This document shows, piece by piece, positions 62,564 through 64,000 of a DNA stretch of 64,000 bases. Numbering within the stretch: the stretch's first letter is position 1; each line of letters opens with the position of its first letter. The stretch comes from Candidatus Epulonipiscium sp. (GTDB taxonomy: Bacteria > Bacillota_A > Clostridia > Lachnospirales > Cellulosilyticaceae): positions 62,001 to 126,000 of the forward strand of contig DUUM01000090.1 of NCBI GenBank assembly GCA_012841565.1, given 5' to 3'. Under the pieces are notes generated by a model. It ran no database searches. It saw nothing but the letters and a program-made list of their open reading frames with translations, and was not told the origin of the DNA. The translations under genes and the position numbers were made by a program.

Positions 62564-63402
62564 TCCCCCATAACCTCATGCAACTGTTGCACAGTTACAA
62601 AGGCATGAGGATCTATGGCGCTCATATGATTTTTAAGCTGTATAAACTGTCTTCTATTAACAACCGTGGTTATAACTTCCCTCTCTTGATTGGAGTATGC
62701 ACCTTTTGCGGCATATACGGTTGCACTTCTATTTAAGTCATTGATTATATAATCAGTGACTTCTTTTGTTTTGCAGGAAATAATGGTTACATATTTGGCA
62801 ACATTAAATCCTGCCACAATATAATCTACTAAAAACCCATTTAGCATAATGCCAAGAAAGGCATATAATCCTTTTTCTATACCAAAAACACTAACAGCTG
62901 CACATATAACAAAAAAGTCTGCAATTTGCAGCGCCTTTCCTATATTCATAGGAAAGAATTTCGTAATAATTCTAGCTACGATATCTGTTCCTCCTGAAGA
63001 GGCCCCTTGATTAAATATCATTGCCTGGCCCACACTGGTTAAGACCATACCAAAAATAAGGATAACCAAAGTATCATGGCTAATGGCTTCTGTAACAGGC
63101 ATTATTTTTTCATATAAAACCATGGATAGAGATATGGTTAAACTAGAGTATATGGTTTTTACACCAAAACTTTTACCTATAATCAAAAACCCTATAATAA
63201 ACATAAAAATATTAAGGGTTAACATAATAATTCCTATTGGCACGTTAGGAATTAATTCTTTAATAACAATGGATAAACCACTTATCCCTCCTACCGCTAG
63301 CTTTGCTGGCGCTAAGAAAAAATATAACCCTGCAGAAATCAGTAGGGATCCTATGGTAATAACTAAATAGGCTTTTCTAACTTTTTTAATAATATCGTTC
63401 AT
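62545..63402 (-). CDS. YitT family membrane protein
   Basis: A 285-residue protein. Five or six membrane helices (10-190; LAVGGISGLSIVIKELIPNV, then NQGASSGGTDIVARIITKFF) form the YitT/DUF161 part. A cytosolic DUF2179 domain closes it (215-280; EVTDYIINDLNRSATVYAAKG ... REVITTVVNRRQFIQL). Function unknown; regulation or transport of a small solute has been proposed for relatives. The ribosome binding site is weak (AAAGAG). Convergent with the aldehyde dehydrogenase, sharing its final 14 bp. Confidence 0.9.
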   Translation of the reverse strand: MNDIIKKVRKAYLVITIGSLLISAGLYFFLAPAKLAVGGISGLSIVIKELIPNVPIGIIMLTLNIFMFIIGFLIIGKSFGVKTIYSSLTISLSMVLYEKIMPVTEAISHDTLVILIFGMVLTSVGQAMIFNQGASSGGTDIVARIITKFFPMNIGKALQIADFFVICAAVSVFGIEKGLYAFLGIMLNGFLVDYIVAGFNVAKYVTIISCKTKEVTDYIINDLNRSATVYAAKGAYSNQEREVITTVVNRRQFIQLKNHMSAIDPHAFVTVQQLHEVMGEGFTNL

Positions 63403-63422
63403 GTTATCAGCTCTTTCGATGT

Positions 63423-63683
63423 TTAAATGTTTAATTTGCTTGACTGTTTCGTAAATAATCTTTGTTTTTCTATACGGGATAATTTTTTGATACTATATTC
63501 CCTTTTCATTGCTTCACTTTTTGTTTCATAAGTTTCTACGTGTTTAAGAGCAACTGGACTTCTTCCTCTTGTATACTTTGCACCCTTACCTTCATTATGC
63601 GCAGTTATCCTCTTTTTTATATCATTTGTATAGCCTGTGTAATAGGTCCCATCACTACATTCTAATATGTACACATAATTCAT
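63423..63683 (-). CDS. GIY-YIG endonuclease-like protein (UPF0213 type)
   Basis: An 86-residue GIY-YIG domain protein: YVYILECSDGTYYTGYTNDI holds the paired Tyr motif, and KRITAHNEGKGAKYTRGRSP the conserved Arg and Gly. The later Glu in KSEAMKREYSIKK fits the metal ligand. These small single-domain proteins may act in DNA repair, but the role is unproven. AAGGAG upstream fixes the start at MNYVYILE, 63683. It follows no operon partner closely; yitT-like lies 20 bp downstream. Confidence 0.9.
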   Translation of the reverse strand: MNYVYILECSDGTYYTGYTNDIKKRITAHNEGKGAKYTRGRSPVALKHVETYETKSEAMKREYSIKKLSRIEKQRLFTKQSSKLNI

Positions 63684-63759
63684 AAATAATCTCCTTAACA
63701 TGCATAGATATTCTTTAATGACATAAACTATATAGTAAATATCCCAAAGGAGGTTTCAT

Positions 63760-64000
63760 ATGCCTATGCTTTGTAATAGCAAACATGTTTTCCCCGGTAG
63801 CAATACACCTTCAGGTTTTTATTCTTACTATGATAACATTATATCCCAAGAAAACGCAAATAAAATCTTTATTATTAAAGGAGGCCCCGGAACTGGCAAG
63901 TCTTCTTTTATGAAAAAGATTGCTAATCATTTTGCAGATCAAAAAATTGATGTGGAATACCACCACTGCTCCGCCGATCCTGGTTCCTTAGATGCTATTG
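63760..64000 (+). CDS. P-loop ATPase, N-terminal part (cut by window edge)
   Basis: About 80 codons before the edge. MPMLCNSKHVFPGSNTPSGF leads to YSYYDNIISQENANKIFIIK and a Walker A motif GGPGTGKSS (about 43-51), followed by FMKKIANHF and YHHCSADPGSLDAI. This resembles a family of two-P-loop-domain ATPases of unknown function found in Clostridia and Bacilli. AAAGGAGG is 6 bp before ATG 63760. The rest of the protein is outside the window. Confidence 0.75.
   Translation, partial: MPMLCNSKHVFPGSNTPSGFYSYYDNIISQENANKIFIIKGGPGTGKSSFMKKIANHFADQKIDVEYHHCSADPGSLDAI

Noticed and set aside
63690..63759. A sporulation sigma E-like promoter (CATAAACT) before the P-loop ATPase gene
   Set aside because: The -35 element and spacing do not fit well; not strong enough to list.

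Overview
The window is low-GC, gene-dense DNA. It looks like an anaerobic member of the Bacillota, class Clostridia. The evidence is indolepyruvate:ferredoxin oxidoreductase, rubredoxin and ferredoxin fusion proteins, NiFe maturation factors, a GerMN (sporulation/germination-type) protein, strong AGGAGG ribosome binding sites, and the cluster gap-pgk-tpiA-gpmI-eno-secG-rnr-smpB-ssrA. A Lachnospirales or Cellulosilyticum-like host is a guess; nothing in the window fixes the genus.

Layout. 1-2.7 kb: fructose PTS operon (EIIA, FruR, FruK, start of FruA). 2.9-7.7 kb: collagen-like surface protein, DUF3892 protein, and a DUF3999/DUF2339 envelope pair. 7.8-10.4 kb: UvrD-type helicase with a DEDDh exonuclease inserted in it. 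10.4-14.5 kb: iorA-iorB-paaK-ACT operon for aryl-pyruvate oxidation and aryl-acid activation. 14.7-16.0 kb: two modular iron-sulfur/rubredoxin proteins. 16.1-19.6 kb: TRAP transporter. 19.9-24.1 kb: hypB, a 913-residue Fe-S flavoprotein, hypA and a small membrane protein. 24.3-27.9 kb: a transposase-like protein that seems to have lost its catalytic residues, an FAD oxidoreductase and a DUF4317 protein, apparently one operon. 28-30.2 kb: pssA-psd-tetR, for phosphatidylethanolamine synthesis, with a TetR-type palindrome at its promoter.

30.3-42.2 kb: a glycan-uptake locus. One arm holds an ABC transporter, a GH88 unsaturated glycuronyl hydrolase and a DUF2264 protein; the other holds a YesM/YesN two-component system and a heparinase II/III-type lyase. 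42.3-44.6 kb: DegV and CinA. 44.65-47.5 kb: a decaying stretch with a frameshifted small gene, a sigma/anti-sigma pair that both lost their middles, and a second degenerate copy of the ssrA 3' end. 47.5-57.5 kb: ssrA, smpB, rnr, secG and the glycolytic genes. 57.5-64 kb: DUF1294, MFS transporter, RsiV-like protein, CoA-type Nudix hydrolase, aldehyde dehydrogenase, YitT, GIY-YIG protein and the start of a P-loop ATPase.

Together the genes describe a fermenter of sugars and amino acids that imports uronic-acid oligosaccharides and keeps much redox machinery. No single defence-like or wholly new system stands out. The best leads are the operon led by the inactive-looking transposase, the hypB-flavoprotein-hypA operon with no hydrogenase nearby, the ssrA-end duplication beside the eroded sigma/anti-sigma genes, and the 24-bp palindrome that ends two convergent genes and gives both proteins the same C-terminus.
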